Source: Bog-756 sp038210245
GTDB lineage: Bacteria > Actinomycetota > Acidimicrobiia > Acidimicrobiales > RAAP-2
NCBI GenBank assembly: GCA_038210245.1
Contig: JBBQWW010000004.1
Location: 1 to 64,000, forward strand
Length of the DNA: 64,000 bases
Reading direction: 5' to 3'
Made by a program: the position numbers and the translations under genes. The notes below the pieces were generated by a model, which did not search any database, was not told where the DNA came from, and saw only the letters and a list, made by a program, of their open reading frames with translations. Below are positions 35,928-45,203 of the stretch, in pieces; position 1 is the stretch's first letter, and every line of letters begins with the position of its first letter.

Positions 35928-36721
35928 GCATCGACACCGGCCCGCCGGCCGAGGCCGTGATCGAGTCTCCGGTCGCGGACCCGATCGAAACCCCCGATGA
36001 GGCCGCCGCCGACCGGCCCGAGGACGCCGGACAGTGGAGCGCCCGACTCCGTCACTCCGCCGTCGGCGCCCTGCCCCCCGAGCGACTCATGCCCGACCGG
36101 CAGCCGGCCTACGTGGCCTCGTGGATCTATGTGTTCGGCGTCCTGACCCTGAGCGCTTTGGCCGTGGTCATCCTCACCGGGATCGCCCTGTCGGTCATGG
36201 GCCCCCAGTGGTGGCACGTCTCCAGCACCGGCCTATTCGTCAACTCGCTGCACCTGTGGAGTGTCGAGGTGTTCTTCTTCACCATGATCATCCACCTGTG
36301 GGGCAAGTTCTTCATGGCCGCCTGGCGGGGAAAGCGCCGGGCCACCTGGATCACGGGCGTGGTGTCCTTCGTCGTCTCGGTGGGCGCCGCCTTCACCGGC
36401 TACCTGTCCCAGCAGAACTTCGACGCCCAGTGGATCAGCACCCAGGCCAAGGACGGGATCAATTCCACCGGAGCGGGGGCCATCTTCAACGTCACCAACT
36501 TCGGGCAGATGCTGATGTGGCACATCGTCCTCCTTCCCCTGGTGGTGGTAGCACTGGTCGGGCTGCACGTCCTGCTGGTGCGGCTGCGGGGCGTCGTGCC
36601 CCCCTTCGCCCCACCGGACCAGACCGACGTCGTGGGCCCAGACCCAGGTCCCTTGTCGGCCGATCCGTCGAGCGGGCATTCGACCACTCCGTCCGTCGCC
36701 GCCAACGGGGAGCGCCCATGA
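35924..36721 (+). CDS. Diheme cytochrome b N-terminal domain (b6-like)
   Basis: A 265-residue membrane protein with four helices. Two histidines in helix B (His110, His124; 13 residues between) and two in helix D (His200, His215; 14 between) match the heme ligand spacing of cytochrome b6. TITGVVSFVVSVGAAFTGYLSQQ has the conserved glycine-rich turn. The N-terminal 60 residues are acidic and Pro-rich, and the last 40 are disordered-looking. It overlaps both neighbours by 4 bp. No Rieske protein or c-type cytochrome gene is adjacent, so electron partners are unknown. Confidence 0.88.
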   Translation: MSIDTGPPAEAVIESPVADPIETPDEAAADRPEDAGQWSARLRHSAVGALPPERLMPDRQPAYVASWIYVFGVLTLSALAVVILTGIALSVMGPQWWHVSSTGLFVNSLHLWSVEVFFFTMIIHLWGKFFMAAWRGKRRATWITGVVSFVVSVGAAFTGYLSQQNFDAQWISTQAKDGINSTGAGAIFNVTNFGQMLMWHIVLLPLVVVALVGLHVLLVRLRGVVPPFAPPDQTDVVGPDPGPLSADPSSGHSTTPSVAANGERP

Positions 36722-37713
36722 CCCCCGCCGCCCCGACCTCGCCGGGCCACCGCGCCCGTCGCTTCAAGCCCGACCGCGACGTCGCCGAGTGGCACGGTGC
36801 CTACCGTCCCTACGACCTGGTCAAGGAGTTCCTGATCGCCTTGGTGGTGGTGGTCATCGTGGTGACCGGACTCGCCGTCATCTTCTCGTCGCCGGACGAC
36901 ACGCCGGTCACCGTCAAGTCGTGGTCGGCGGCCAGCCCGGTCGACTTTGCCCAGACGGCAGCTGCCGAGCTCGACGGATCCAGCGGGACGGCTACCTACG
37001 GGCCGCCCTACAACGCCACCACCGGGGCCAGCCAGTCGATCCTCGGCGTGTCGCCGCAGAGCTTCTTCGGCGTGCACCATCCCATCGACACGGCGAACGA
37101 CTATGTGCTGGCCCCACTGCGCACCCTGCCCGACCGCCCCGCCGTGCAGGCCGCCGTGGACCGCTACACGACGGCCCCGGCCAGCCAACAGGCCGCCTGG
37201 ACGGCGGCCTACGAGAAGGCGGTGGCCAAGGCCGACGCCAGCCACGGTGCGCTCGTCGTGCCACCGGGCGCCTACGGTCCGGTGGGCACCCTTGTCAGCT
37301 CGCTCACCGCCATGGCCCGCAGCGGTGCCCTCGACGGTGCCCTGCTCAGTTCCCGCCAGTTCTACGGCACTGACTACACCAAGCCCCTCCTCTTCATCGC
37401 CGACGGGACCTACCTGGCCGACAAGGCCCAGGGCCAACACCTGTCCGGCGACCAGTGGGGAATGATGAACGAGACGGGGAGCTTCCCGGGCCAGGCCTGG
37501 CTCTGGCTCTACACCCTCTGGTACCAGGTGGCCCCGATCAACACCTCGGCCAACGCCGACTTCCAGGTGTGGGCCCTCATGATGGGCCTGACCCTGATCC
37601 TGGCGCTGCTGCCCTTCATCCCCGGCCTGCGGTCGATCCCCCGCTGGACCCGGGTGTACCGCCTGATCTGGCGCCAGCACTACCGGGATCTGGCCTCCGG
37701 ACCAGCTTCCTGA
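36718..37713 (+). CDS. Subunit-IV-like membrane partner of cytochrome b
   Basis: A 331-residue protein translated from an ATGA overlap with cytochrome b. It has one N-terminal helix (37-57), an extracytoplasmic stretch of over 200 residues, an aromatic segment (AWLWLYTLWYQVAP) and one C-terminal helix at about 282-303 (VWALMMGLTLILALLPFIPG) followed by LRSIPRWTRVYRLIW. That end recalls the cytochrome b C-terminal half or b6f subunit IV, but the large middle domain has no heme Cys and I do not recognise it. A redox-complex subunit is inferred from coupling. Confidence 0.75.
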   Translation: MTPAAPTSPGHRARRFKPDRDVAEWHGAYRPYDLVKEFLIALVVVVIVVTGLAVIFSSPDDTPVTVKSWSAASPVDFAQTAAAELDGSSGTATYGPPYNATTGASQSILGVSPQSFFGVHHPIDTANDYVLAPLRTLPDRPAVQAAVDRYTTAPASQQAAWTAAYEKAVAKADASHGALVVPPGAYGPVGTLVSSLTAMARSGALDGALLSSRQFYGTDYTKPLLFIADGTYLADKAQGQHLSGDQWGMMNETGSFPGQAWLWLYTLWYQVAPINTSANADFQVWALMMGLTLILALLPFIPGLRSIPRWTRVYRLIWRQHYRDLASGPAS

Positions 37714-37863
37714 GCTGGGATCTGGAGTCATCAGGGTTCTGACCAGGGCAGACAACTCTCAGCTGGCCCTACGGTCGGACCCAGTGCGCTCACCGGGGGC
37801 CTTCGTACGGTAGTGATCGAAGGAGGCAAGCAGATCCCCCCACCAACTGCTTGACACACGCCA

Positions 37864-38079
37864 ATGACACTCTTCATCATCATGGTGCCGCTCATGGTTG
37901 CGGCCGTCGTCATCGCCACCGTCCCCGTGCTCTACCACTCGGTGCGGGAGCACCGGCTGATCCACAGCGGATCGACCGAGAAGCCCAAGGCGCCCGCCGA
38001 CCGCGGGTACTCCATCCGCAAGGTCAGCCCCGAGGAGCGCACGGCCCGCACCGCCGAGCGCCAGAAGGTGGCCGCCTGA
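37864..38079 (+). CDS. Small membrane protein after cytochrome b operon
   Basis: A 71-residue protein: one N-terminal helix (FIIMVPLMVAAVVIATVPVLY) and a basic, charged cytoplasmic tail. It is 150 bp downstream of the cytochrome b partner gene on the same strand. No close ribosome site is present. It could be a fourth subunit or assembly factor of the complex; unrecognised otherwise. Confidence 0.5.
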   Translation: MTLFIIMVPLMVAAVVIATVPVLYHSVREHRLIHSGSTEKPKAPADRGYSIRKVSPEERTARTAERQKVAA

Positions 38080-38154
38080 CGTCCAGGCCGGCCCGACCTC
38101 CATCCGACCATGACGACCGCCTCCGGGCGGTCGTCGTGCTGTCCGGACGGCCGC

Positions 38155-38724
38155 TCAGGAGGTCATGCCCCCCAGGCCCACCAGGCCCCGGGCCAACTCG
38201 ATCTCCCCCATGTGGCGCAGTCCGTGCTGGTAGATCCAGCACTCGGCGGCGTCCAACAGCGTGATGCCCTCGGGCCCGGCCACCCGGGCGCTGTAGGTGC
38301 TGGCCACCTGGGGCGGGAAGGGGCGGCTGATGACCACCCGGGTGAGTTCGGACGGGTCCAGTTGGTCGAGCCACTCCTCGGTGCGGCGGAACACCGCGGT
38401 CATGTAGGCCTGAAACTGCCCGTAGTCGCCGATCCGCTGGTGGACCATCTCCTCCACCGTGCGGTGCTTGCCGTGGTCGGCGATGGCCGGTCGAATGGCC
38501 GACTCCCAGGCGTCGTCCCAGATCGGCGGGGTACCGGTCATCAGGAGGAAGGAGGCGTCCATCATGTTGACGATATGGAACAGGCTGAAGGCGATGGGCA
38601 GCACACCCTGGCGTTCGAAGTGGTTGACCTGGTCGAGGTCCATGGTGGCCACGGCATCGTCGTACAGGGAGTGCAGGGCCCGCATCCTCCGCTGCAACGA
38701 GTCCAGCACCAGTTCGTCGCTCAT
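38155..38724 (-). CDS. DinB-family protein
   Basis: A 189-residue four-helix-bundle protein. Metal-type histidines occur as His50 (LFHIVNMMD) and in the late YQHGLRHMGEIELARG helix, in the DinB pattern of thiol-dependent transferases and mycothiol-linked isomerases. The start is the ATG after the divergent gap with DUF2855. It could be a mycothiol-dependent enzyme in an actinobacterium, but that is a family-level guess. Confidence 0.82.
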   Translation of the reverse strand: MSDELVLDSLQRRMRALHSLYDDAVATMDLDQVNHFERQGVLPIAFSLFHIVNMMDASFLLMTGTPPIWDDAWESAIRPAIADHGKHRTVEEMVHQRIGDYGQFQAYMTAVFRRTEEWLDQLDPSELTRVVISRPFPPQVASTYSARVAGPEGITLLDAAECWIYQHGLRHMGEIELARGLVGLGGMTS

Positions 38725-38876
38725 CGTGCCACCCCGGTCCCTGCCGACCCGGCGGTCGGCGCTGTCACGCTAAACACTTGGCAGTCCGACTGTCAACGGT
38801 TACCCTCGGCCCGTGGTGCCCCGTCGAATGCGGTGCACCGGTACCGAGCCGACCGGTCACCCGGGGGAGCAATGCC

Positions 38877-39977
38877 GTGACCATGGACCTCGAAGTCGAC
38901 CGGCACGACCTCCACCGGGTCCGGGGCGTACCCGAGTCCACCAGGGCCCTGGGCTCCGGGGAGGCCCGGCTGCGGATCGACGCCTTCGGCCTCACAGCCA
39001 ACAACATCACCTACGCCGTCTTCGGCGACGCCATGAGCTACTGGGGGTTCTTCCCCGGGCCTGAGGAGGGAGGGACCCACTGGGGCCACGTACCGGTCTG
39101 GGGCTTCGCCGACGTCGTGGAGTCGTCGGTGCCCGACCTGCCCGAGTCCCGACGCGTCTACGGCTACTTCCCCATGGCCGGCTCACTGGTGGTCCAGCCC
39201 GGACGCCTGGACGACACCGGCTTCTCCGACGTGGTCCCTCACCGCCGCGCCCTGACCAGCGTGTACAACCGGTACTCGTACGTGGACGCCGATCCGGCGT
39301 ACCACCCAGAACGGGAGGCCCAGCAGATGCTGCTGTGGCCCCTGTTCGTGACCTCCTTCGTGGTCGACGACTTCCTCGGCGACCACGACCTGTTCGGGGC
39401 GGCCCGGGTGGTGGTGTCCAGCGCCTCGGCCAAGACCTCGATCGCCGCCGCCTTCCTGCTGTCGGAGCGCACTGGAGTCGAGGTGGTGGGCCTGACCTCG
39501 GAGGCCAATCTCGGCTTCGTGGAAGGACTCGGCTGCTACCACCGGGCGGTGACCTACGACGACCTGGCCTCGATCCCCAGGGGAGAGGCCTGCTACATCG
39601 ACGTGGCCGGCCGTCGTGACATCACGGCCGCTGTCCACGGCCACCTGGGCGCCGACCTGCACTACTCCATGATCGTGGGCGACACCCACTGGGACCACAC
39701 GGCCCCGCCGACCGGTCCCCTGACCGGCCCGGCCCCGGTGTTCCTGTTCGCCCCTGACCAGATCGCCAAACGGCGCAGGGAGTGGGGCCGGGCCGGCTTC
39801 GAGCAGGCCGTGGCCGGCGCCTGGGACCGCTTCTCCCCGTGGACGGACGGGTGGCTCACCCTGCGGCGCTCGGCGGGGGCCCCGGCGGTGGAGGCGGTCT
39901 ACCGCGCCCTTCTCGAGGGTCGCGTCGACCCTCGAGCCGGCGATGTCTGCACGATGCACACCGAGCCGGGGGCCTGA
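38877..39977 (+). CDS. DUF2855 family protein
   Basis: A 366-residue protein of the DUF2855 family, related in fold to medium-chain dehydrogenases. Typical segments are LTANNITYAVFGDAMSYW, YGYFPMAGSLVV and SSASAKTSIAAAFLL, the last where an MDR cofactor loop lies. GTG at 38877 has a GGGGGAG 7 bp upstream; an ATG two codons later is less well spaced. It is followed after 3 bp by a TetR regulator gene. Activity unknown. Confidence 0.85.
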   Translation: MTMDLEVDRHDLHRVRGVPESTRALGSGEARLRIDAFGLTANNITYAVFGDAMSYWGFFPGPEEGGTHWGHVPVWGFADVVESSVPDLPESRRVYGYFPMAGSLVVQPGRLDDTGFSDVVPHRRALTSVYNRYSYVDADPAYHPEREAQQMLLWPLFVTSFVVDDFLGDHDLFGAARVVVSSASAKTSIAAAFLLSERTGVEVVGLTSEANLGFVEGLGCYHRAVTYDDLASIPRGEACYIDVAGRRDITAAVHGHLGADLHYSMIVGDTHWDHTAPPTGPLTGPAPVFLFAPDQIAKRRREWGRAGFEQAVAGAWDRFSPWTDGWLTLRRSAGAPAVEAVYRALLEGRVDPRAGDVCTMHTEPGA

Positions 39978-39980
39978 GCC

Positions 39981-40628
39981 ATGGCCCCCGATCCCGAGTC
40001 CCGCGGTCCGAACAACGCCGGGCCGGTCGATGCCCCGGCCAGCACCGACGGGCGCCAGCGCCGGCGGGAGCGCAACCGCGAGGCGGTGGTGGAGGCCATG
40101 CTCGACCTGTACCACGAGGGGAACCTCCGGCCGAGCACCGAGGAGGTCGCGGCCCGCTCCGGGCTGTCCCCCCGCTCCCTCTTCCGGTACTTCGACGACG
40201 TCGACGACCTGACCCGCACAGCCATGAGACGCCAACAGGAGCGGGTCCAACACCTCTTCCCCGTCACCGTCCCCCCGAGCGACCCACTCGACGTCAGGAT
40301 CGGGGCCCTGGTGGAGCAGCGCTTCCGGCTGTACGACGCCATCGGGGACGCCGCCCTCGTGGCCCGGCTCCGGGCCCCGTTCCAGCCGAGGCTGGCCGAG
40401 CAGGTGCGTCAGAATCGGGCGCTGTTCCGCGGCCAGATCGAGCGCCTGTTCGCTCCAGAATTGGCGGCCATGCCCGACGGGAGGGGCGCCCGGGTGCTGG
40501 CTGCCGCCGACGTCCTGACCACCTACGAGGCCTGTCAGCAACTCACCACCGACCAGGGCCTGAGCCCCGAGGCGGCCAGGACCGTACTGGTCGAAGCCCT
40601 GACGTCCCTCCTCGTGGCCTCGGCCTGA
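39981..40628 (+). CDS. TetR family regulator
   Basis: A 215-residue regulator with an N-terminal helix-turn-helix (RREAVVEAMLDLYHEG form, then TEEVAARSGLSPRSLFRYFDDVDDL) and an all-helical C-terminal domain. An unusual 25-residue Pro/Ala-rich lead precedes the DNA-binding domain. It starts 3 bp after the DUF2855 stop, and a propeller-like protein follows; one operon is likely. It may regulate its own cluster. Confidence 0.88.
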   Translation: MAPDPESRGPNNAGPVDAPASTDGRQRRRERNREAVVEAMLDLYHEGNLRPSTEEVAARSGLSPRSLFRYFDDVDDLTRTAMRRQQERVQHLFPVTVPPSDPLDVRIGALVEQRFRLYDAIGDAALVARLRAPFQPRLAEQVRQNRALFRGQIERLFAPELAAMPDGRGARVLAAADVLTTYEACQQLTTDQGLSPEAARTVLVEALTSLLVASA

Positions 40629-40663
40629 GCACGGCACCGGACCGGACCCAGGCCGATGATCGG

Positions 40664-41926
40664 ATGACCGCCTACTGGCCCGGGCCCTGGTCCTGCGAGG
40701 ACGGCGGACCCGCACGACTGCAGACCCCCCGGACCGCGTCCCTGCGGAGCCTCGGTCCCGGAGTGGAGCTCGACGTGGTGTGGCGCACGGTGCCCGCCGC
40801 CACCATGGCCGTGACCCGCGACCCCGGACAGCTCTACCTGCTGCGGCACACCGCCGGCGACGAGGCCATCTCCTTCGTCGAGTGCATCGATCCGGTGACC
40901 CTGGACGAGCTCGGACGCTCACCCGACCTGGCCGGGGGCCCGACGTGGCCGGGAAGCCTGGCCGCCCACGCCAACGGCTCCCTCTATGTGGTGTTCGGCA
41001 ACCACGCCCACCGCCTCGACGCCGGGCTCACGGTGGTGGCCAGCGCCACCCTGCCCCGCCACCGCCCGTACAACGGCTTCGTGATCCTGCCCGACGGCCA
41101 CCTGGTGACCAAGGACTTCGCCGGATCGCGCCCGGGGACACCGGTGACCGCCGGGGAGCGGGAGGCGTGTGAACTGGTGGTGCTGGACCCCGACACCCTC
41201 GAGATCGTCGATCGCTGCCTCCTGTCCGAGCCGTCCGTGGCCCGGCTGTCGGCCCACGGGGACGAGGTCTTCGTGGTGGGCGACACCAGCCTGCTCCGGG
41301 TCCGCTGGGACGGCCGACTCCACCCCGACGAGCACGCCCCCGTCCGCTACCGCACCTTGGCCGGCCAGACCTACGGCTGGGACTGCGTGATCGCCCTGGG
41401 GGCGGCGTGGTTCCTCGATGACGGCGACGGCAGTGAGGGGTACACCGGGACCCTCTTCGGCCACGGACTGTCCGAGGCCCCCCTCCACCTGGTCCGGATG
41501 GACCTGGCCGGCGGGGGCTGCACCATGGTGGAGGTGTGCGGACGACCGGGCGGTCTGATCGCCAACCCACCGGTCATCGACGCCGACCGCTCCATCGCCG
41601 TGGGCTACGACAGTGGCAACGCGGTCATGAGCGCGTTCACCATCGGTCGGAACGGGATGCTCACCCCACGCTGGCAACGGCACCAGCACCACGCCGGCCA
41701 CCTCCTGCTGGTCCCGGAGTCCGGGGCGTTGGTCACCGGAGATTACGACGCCGACCGGCGCATGGATCAGGTCGTGGTCCTCGACATCCGGTCCGGTGAC
41801 GAGCTGGCCCGGGCCGACACCGGTAGCCCCGTCCAGTCCGTCCTCTTCCCGGCGGCCGGCTTCGTTGACGATCTCTACCTCTGCACCTTCACCACCATCA
41901 CCCGGGTGTCGGTGCGCTCCGGCTGA
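40664..41926 (+). CDS. Hypothetical protein, beta-propeller-like
   Basis: A 420-residue soluble protein with repeated beta patterns of about 45-60 residues (GSLYVVFGNHAHRLD, DGHLVTKDFAGSRPG, GDEVFVVGDTSLLRVRWDG, DDLYLCTFTTITRVS), suggesting a propeller fold. There is no signal peptide or membrane helix. I do not recognise the family, though it resembles SMP-30/strictosidine-like or arylesterase-like propellers. ATG at 40664, 35 bp after the TetR stop. Confidence 0.65.
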   Translation: MTAYWPGPWSCEDGGPARLQTPRTASLRSLGPGVELDVVWRTVPAATMAVTRDPGQLYLLRHTAGDEAISFVECIDPVTLDELGRSPDLAGGPTWPGSLAAHANGSLYVVFGNHAHRLDAGLTVVASATLPRHRPYNGFVILPDGHLVTKDFAGSRPGTPVTAGEREACELVVLDPDTLEIVDRCLLSEPSVARLSAHGDEVFVVGDTSLLRVRWDGRLHPDEHAPVRYRTLAGQTYGWDCVIALGAAWFLDDGDGSEGYTGTLFGHGLSEAPLHLVRMDLAGGGCTMVEVCGRPGGLIANPPVIDADRSIAVGYDSGNAVMSAFTIGRNGMLTPRWQRHQHHAGHLLLVPESGALVTGDYDADRRMDQVVVLDIRSGDELARADTGSPVQSVLFPAAGFVDDLYLCTFTTITRVSVRSG

Positions 41927-41971
41927 CCCGGACTGCACCCCGGTGGTCCCTCCGGTCCCGGTCAGAGCCTC

Positions 41972-44008
41972 TCAGCCGGTGGTCGCCGGGCGGGCGTCGG
42001 CCAGCAGCCGGTTGTCATCGGCCAGCAACGCCTTGGCCAGATCGCGGATCATGTCGACCACTTCGGGGTGGGCTTCTGGATCCCAGCCCTCCAGCACCTC
42101 GGTCAGCGTCTGGCGCCGGGCGATGGTCAGCTTCTCGATGGCCTCCTCGCCGTCCCCGGTCACCACCACGGTGTGGTGGCCGTCATGCACGACCCGCTCC
42201 ACCATGCCGGCGGCCACCAGGGCGTCGACCCCCTCGTGGAGGACCGCCGGGTCCACCTTCAGCCGGGCCCCCACCTCCTCAGTGGAGGTGGCCTCGCGGT
42301 CAGCCAACCGGTAGAGAAGCCAGACCGCTCGGGGCTGGAGGTCCACGCCGGCCCTCGTGGCCAGCAGGCCGTAGAGCTCGCCGCGGTTCTCGCGGCTGGC
42401 CGCTCGCTCCAGGAGGTGTTTGACCTCGTCCAGCGACGACCGGGGAGCCGGGATGCCCAGGTTCTCGCCCGGCTCCGAGCTGCGGATGGACTTGCGGAGG
42501 GCGAGCTCGGGAAGGGTCCAGCTGAGCAGGAAGGCCACGAAAGCGATGGGCACGCCGATCAGGAACATGGTCTGGATGGTGTGGGAGATCCCCTGGATGA
42601 CACCGGCCTGCACCTCGGGGGGGAGCCGGTGCAGCGCGTCGGGGTTGTCGGCGCTGAGGTTGAGCCCGGAGGGTGCCCGGGTCAGATGGAGCGCCAGCAG
42701 CACGTTTCCGACCAGCAGGTTGGCGAAGATGGCCCCGAACACGGCGGTACCGAACGACCCGCCGATCATCCGGAAGAAGGTGACTCCGGAGGTGGCGGTG
42801 CCCAGCTCCTCGTAGGGGACGGCATTCTGGACGGCCACGGTGAGCACCTGCAGGATGAGCCCCAGGCCCAGGCCGAAAACGACCATGTAGGCGGCCATGG
42901 TCCAGGCGCCGGTGGACACGCCGATCAGGGACATGAGGTACAGCCCGACGGTCATCAGGGCCGTGCCCACCACCGGGAAGACCTTGTAGCGGCCCCACCG
43001 AGTGACCAGCAGGCCCGACCCGATCGAGGCCACCAGCAGCCCGCCCATCAGGGGGAACAGGCGAACCCCGGACTGGATGGGGCTGATCCCCTTCACGTCC
43101 TGGAAGAAGAGGGGGAGGAAGGTGAGAGCCCCGAACATGGCGAAACCGACCACGAAGCCGATGGCGCTAGCGGCGGCGAAGACCTTGTTGGCGAAGAGGG
43201 GCAGGGGGATCACCGGCTCCACGGCCCGGCGCTCGGCCACCAGGAAGAGGCCGCCGAACACCACCCCGGCCACGGCCAGGCCGATGATGAACGGCGAGGT
43301 CCATGGGTACGAGGTCCCACCCAGGCTGGTGAAGAGCACCAGCGAGGTGGCGGACAGGGCGATCAGGGCGGTGCCCAGGTAGTCGATGACCCGGTGGACC
43401 CGGCTCAGCGTCCCGGGTAGGGCCACGGACGTCACCACCAGGGCCACCGCGCCGATGGGAATGTTGATGTAGAAGATCCAGCGCCAGCTCAGGTAGTCCA
43501 CGAACACCCCGCCGATGAGGGGTCCGATCACCGAGGTCACCCCGAACATGGCCATGAAGAAGCCCATGTAGCGGCCCCGCTCGCGGGGCGAGACCACGTC
43601 GCCCACGATGGTCTGGGCCCCGATCATCAGGCCGCCTCCGCCCAGGCCCTGGACGGCCCGGAAGGCGATGAGCTGGATCATGGAGTGGCTGAGGCCGGAG
43701 AGAGCCGACCCGATCAGGAAGAGCACGATGGCCACCTGGAAGAAGAACTTCCGGCCGTACATGTCGCCCAACTTCCCCCACAGGGGGGTCGAGACCGTCG
43801 AGGCCAAGAGGTAGGCGGTCACCACCCAGCTGAGGTGGGAGGCGCCGTGGAGGTCACCGACGATGGTGGGCAGGGCGGTCGAGACCACGGTCTGGTCCAG
43901 CGCGGCGAGGAACATGCCCAACATGAGGGCGCCGATGACGATGAGCACCCGACGGTGGGTGAGCGGAGCGGCGGGCTCGGCCTGGACCACCTCGATCGTG
44001 TCGGTCAT
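41972..44008 (-). CDS. DHA2 MFS exporter fused to winged-helix domain
   Basis: A 678-residue protein. Residues 1-515 are a 14-helix DHA2 drug/proton antiporter: LDQTVVSTALPTI, WVVTAYLL, LWGKLGDMYGRK (motif A), RAVQGLGGGGLMIG and GPLIGGVFVDYLSWRWIFYINIPIG (motif C). A linker with Ser/Glu follows, then about 140 residues forming a MarR-like winged helix (LLYRLADREATSTEEVGARLKVDPAVLHEGVDALVAAGMVERV, then HTVVVTGDGEEAIEKL). Multidrug or metabolite export is expected; the tail could link ligand or DNA sensing to transport. Confidence 0.9.
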   Translation of the reverse strand: MTDTIEVVQAEPAAPLTHRRVLIVIGALMLGMFLAALDQTVVSTALPTIVGDLHGASHLSWVVTAYLLASTVSTPLWGKLGDMYGRKFFFQVAIVLFLIGSALSGLSHSMIQLIAFRAVQGLGGGGLMIGAQTIVGDVVSPRERGRYMGFFMAMFGVTSVIGPLIGGVFVDYLSWRWIFYINIPIGAVALVVTSVALPGTLSRVHRVIDYLGTALIALSATSLVLFTSLGGTSYPWTSPFIIGLAVAGVVFGGLFLVAERRAVEPVIPLPLFANKVFAAASAIGFVVGFAMFGALTFLPLFFQDVKGISPIQSGVRLFPLMGGLLVASIGSGLLVTRWGRYKVFPVVGTALMTVGLYLMSLIGVSTGAWTMAAYMVVFGLGLGLILQVLTVAVQNAVPYEELGTATSGVTFFRMIGGSFGTAVFGAIFANLLVGNVLLALHLTRAPSGLNLSADNPDALHRLPPEVQAGVIQGISHTIQTMFLIGVPIAFVAFLLSWTLPELALRKSIRSSEPGENLGIPAPRSSLDEVKHLLERAASRENRGELYGLLATRAGVDLQPRAVWLLYRLADREATSTEEVGARLKVDPAVLHEGVDALVAAGMVERVVHDGHHTVVVTGDGEEAIEKLTIARRQTLTEVLEGWDPEAHPEVVDMIRDLAKALLADDNRLLADARPATTG

Positions 44009-44209
44009 CGCCTCTCCCGCTCCGTCCCGGGTCCCCCGGTGCCCTCACGGCGAGTGTAGAAGGATCGCCTGGCCACGACCCACACCGGGTGACCACGGGT
44101 GGTGTCGGTTTCGGCCGGGCCGACGGTCTGACCGGCGATTCGACACGGACCGTGGGTGTCGTGGCACACTTGGTGCTCGTCCCCTTTGACTGACTGCGGA
44201 GGTCATCTC

Positions 44210-45172
44210 GTGTTCATCGTGCACCGTGGGTTCCGGAAGGCCAGCCTGGCCGCTACCATCGGCGCCATCGCCGTGCTGGCCGCCGCCTGCTCCAGCAGCT
44301 CCACTTCGTCGAGCACCACAGCCGCCCCGTCGACCACGGCCACCACGGTGGCCCTGCCCGCCACCGTCATCCCGACCCAGGCCACCAACGCCGCCATTGC
44401 CGCCACCGTGCCGGCCGCCATCAAGTCCACCGGCACCATCTCGGTGGCTCTGGACGCCACCTACCCGCCAGACGAGTTCATCGCCCCGGACGGGTCCACC
44501 ATCGTAGGTATTGACGCCGACCTGGCCACGGCGATCTCCCAGGTCATGGGGCTGAAGCCCACCCTGCACAACGTCACCTTCAACGACATCATCCCCGGCC
44601 TGCAGAGCAGTGCCGGGGCCACCCCCAAGTACGGCATGGGGGCCTCCTCGTTCACCGACACCATCGCCCGACAGAAGAAGGTCGACTTCGTCGACTACTT
44701 CACCGCCGGTGAGGGCTTCTACGTGAAGGCGGGAAGCCCGCTGGCCTTGAACGGCCTCACCAGCCTGTGCGGCCACTCGGTGTCGGTGGAGAGCGGGACC
44801 GTCGAGGAGACCGACGCCAAGACCCAGTCGGCCAAGTGCCCCTCGGGCAAGAAGGTCACGATCCTCTCCTTCGGCAACCAGAGCCAGGCCAACCTGGCCG
44901 TGTCCAGCGGTCGGGCCGACGTGGGCTTCGCCGACTCCCAGGTGGCCGGCTACATCGTGGCCACCTCCAGTGGGGTGTTCCAGAACAGTGGCACCGCCTT
45001 TGCGGTCGCCCCCTACGGCCTGGCCCTCCCCAAGGGTGACGGGATGGCCGCTCCAGTGCAGGCCGCAGTGAACTACCTGATCGGCAACGGTGTCTATACC
45101 CAGATCCTCGACAAGTGGGGCGTGCAGTCTGGCGCCATCACCAGCTCGGTGATCAACGGCGCCACCAGCTAG
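44210..45172 (+). CDS. Amino-acid ABC transporter, substrate-binding lipoprotein
   Basis: A 320-residue SBP_bac_3-type protein. A lipobox LAAAC puts the acylated Cys at about residue 27, followed by a Ser/Thr linker. The binding domain has TISVALDATYPPDEF, GIDADLATAISQVMG and DFVDYFTAGEGFYV, typical of polar amino-acid binders. GTG at 44210 has GGAGG 8 bp upstream. First of three genes for one importer. Confidence 0.92.
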   Translation: MFIVHRGFRKASLAATIGAIAVLAAACSSSSTSSSTTAAPSTTATTVALPATVIPTQATNAAIAATVPAAIKSTGTISVALDATYPPDEFIAPDGSTIVGIDADLATAISQVMGLKPTLHNVTFNDIIPGLQSSAGATPKYGMGASSFTDTIARQKKVDFVDYFTAGEGFYVKAGSPLALNGLTSLCGHSVSVESGTVEETDAKTQSAKCPSGKKVTILSFGNQSQANLAVSSGRADVGFADSQVAGYIVATSSGVFQNSGTAFAVAPYGLALPKGDGMAAPVQAAVNYLIGNGVYTQILDKWGVQSGAITSSVINGATS

Positions 45173-45203
45173 GGAACTCCGGCCGGAGGCCGCGGGCCCG
45201 CTG

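Noticed and set aside
34040..36721. Long plus frame running through the sulfatase into cytochrome b
   Set aside because: Only its end is real, as the cytochrome b gene from 35924; the rest is out of frame with the sulfatase.
35736..37713. Canonical bc1 or b6f operon
   Set aside because: There is no Rieske or c-type cytochrome gene and the partner has a large unknown domain, so the standard name was not used.
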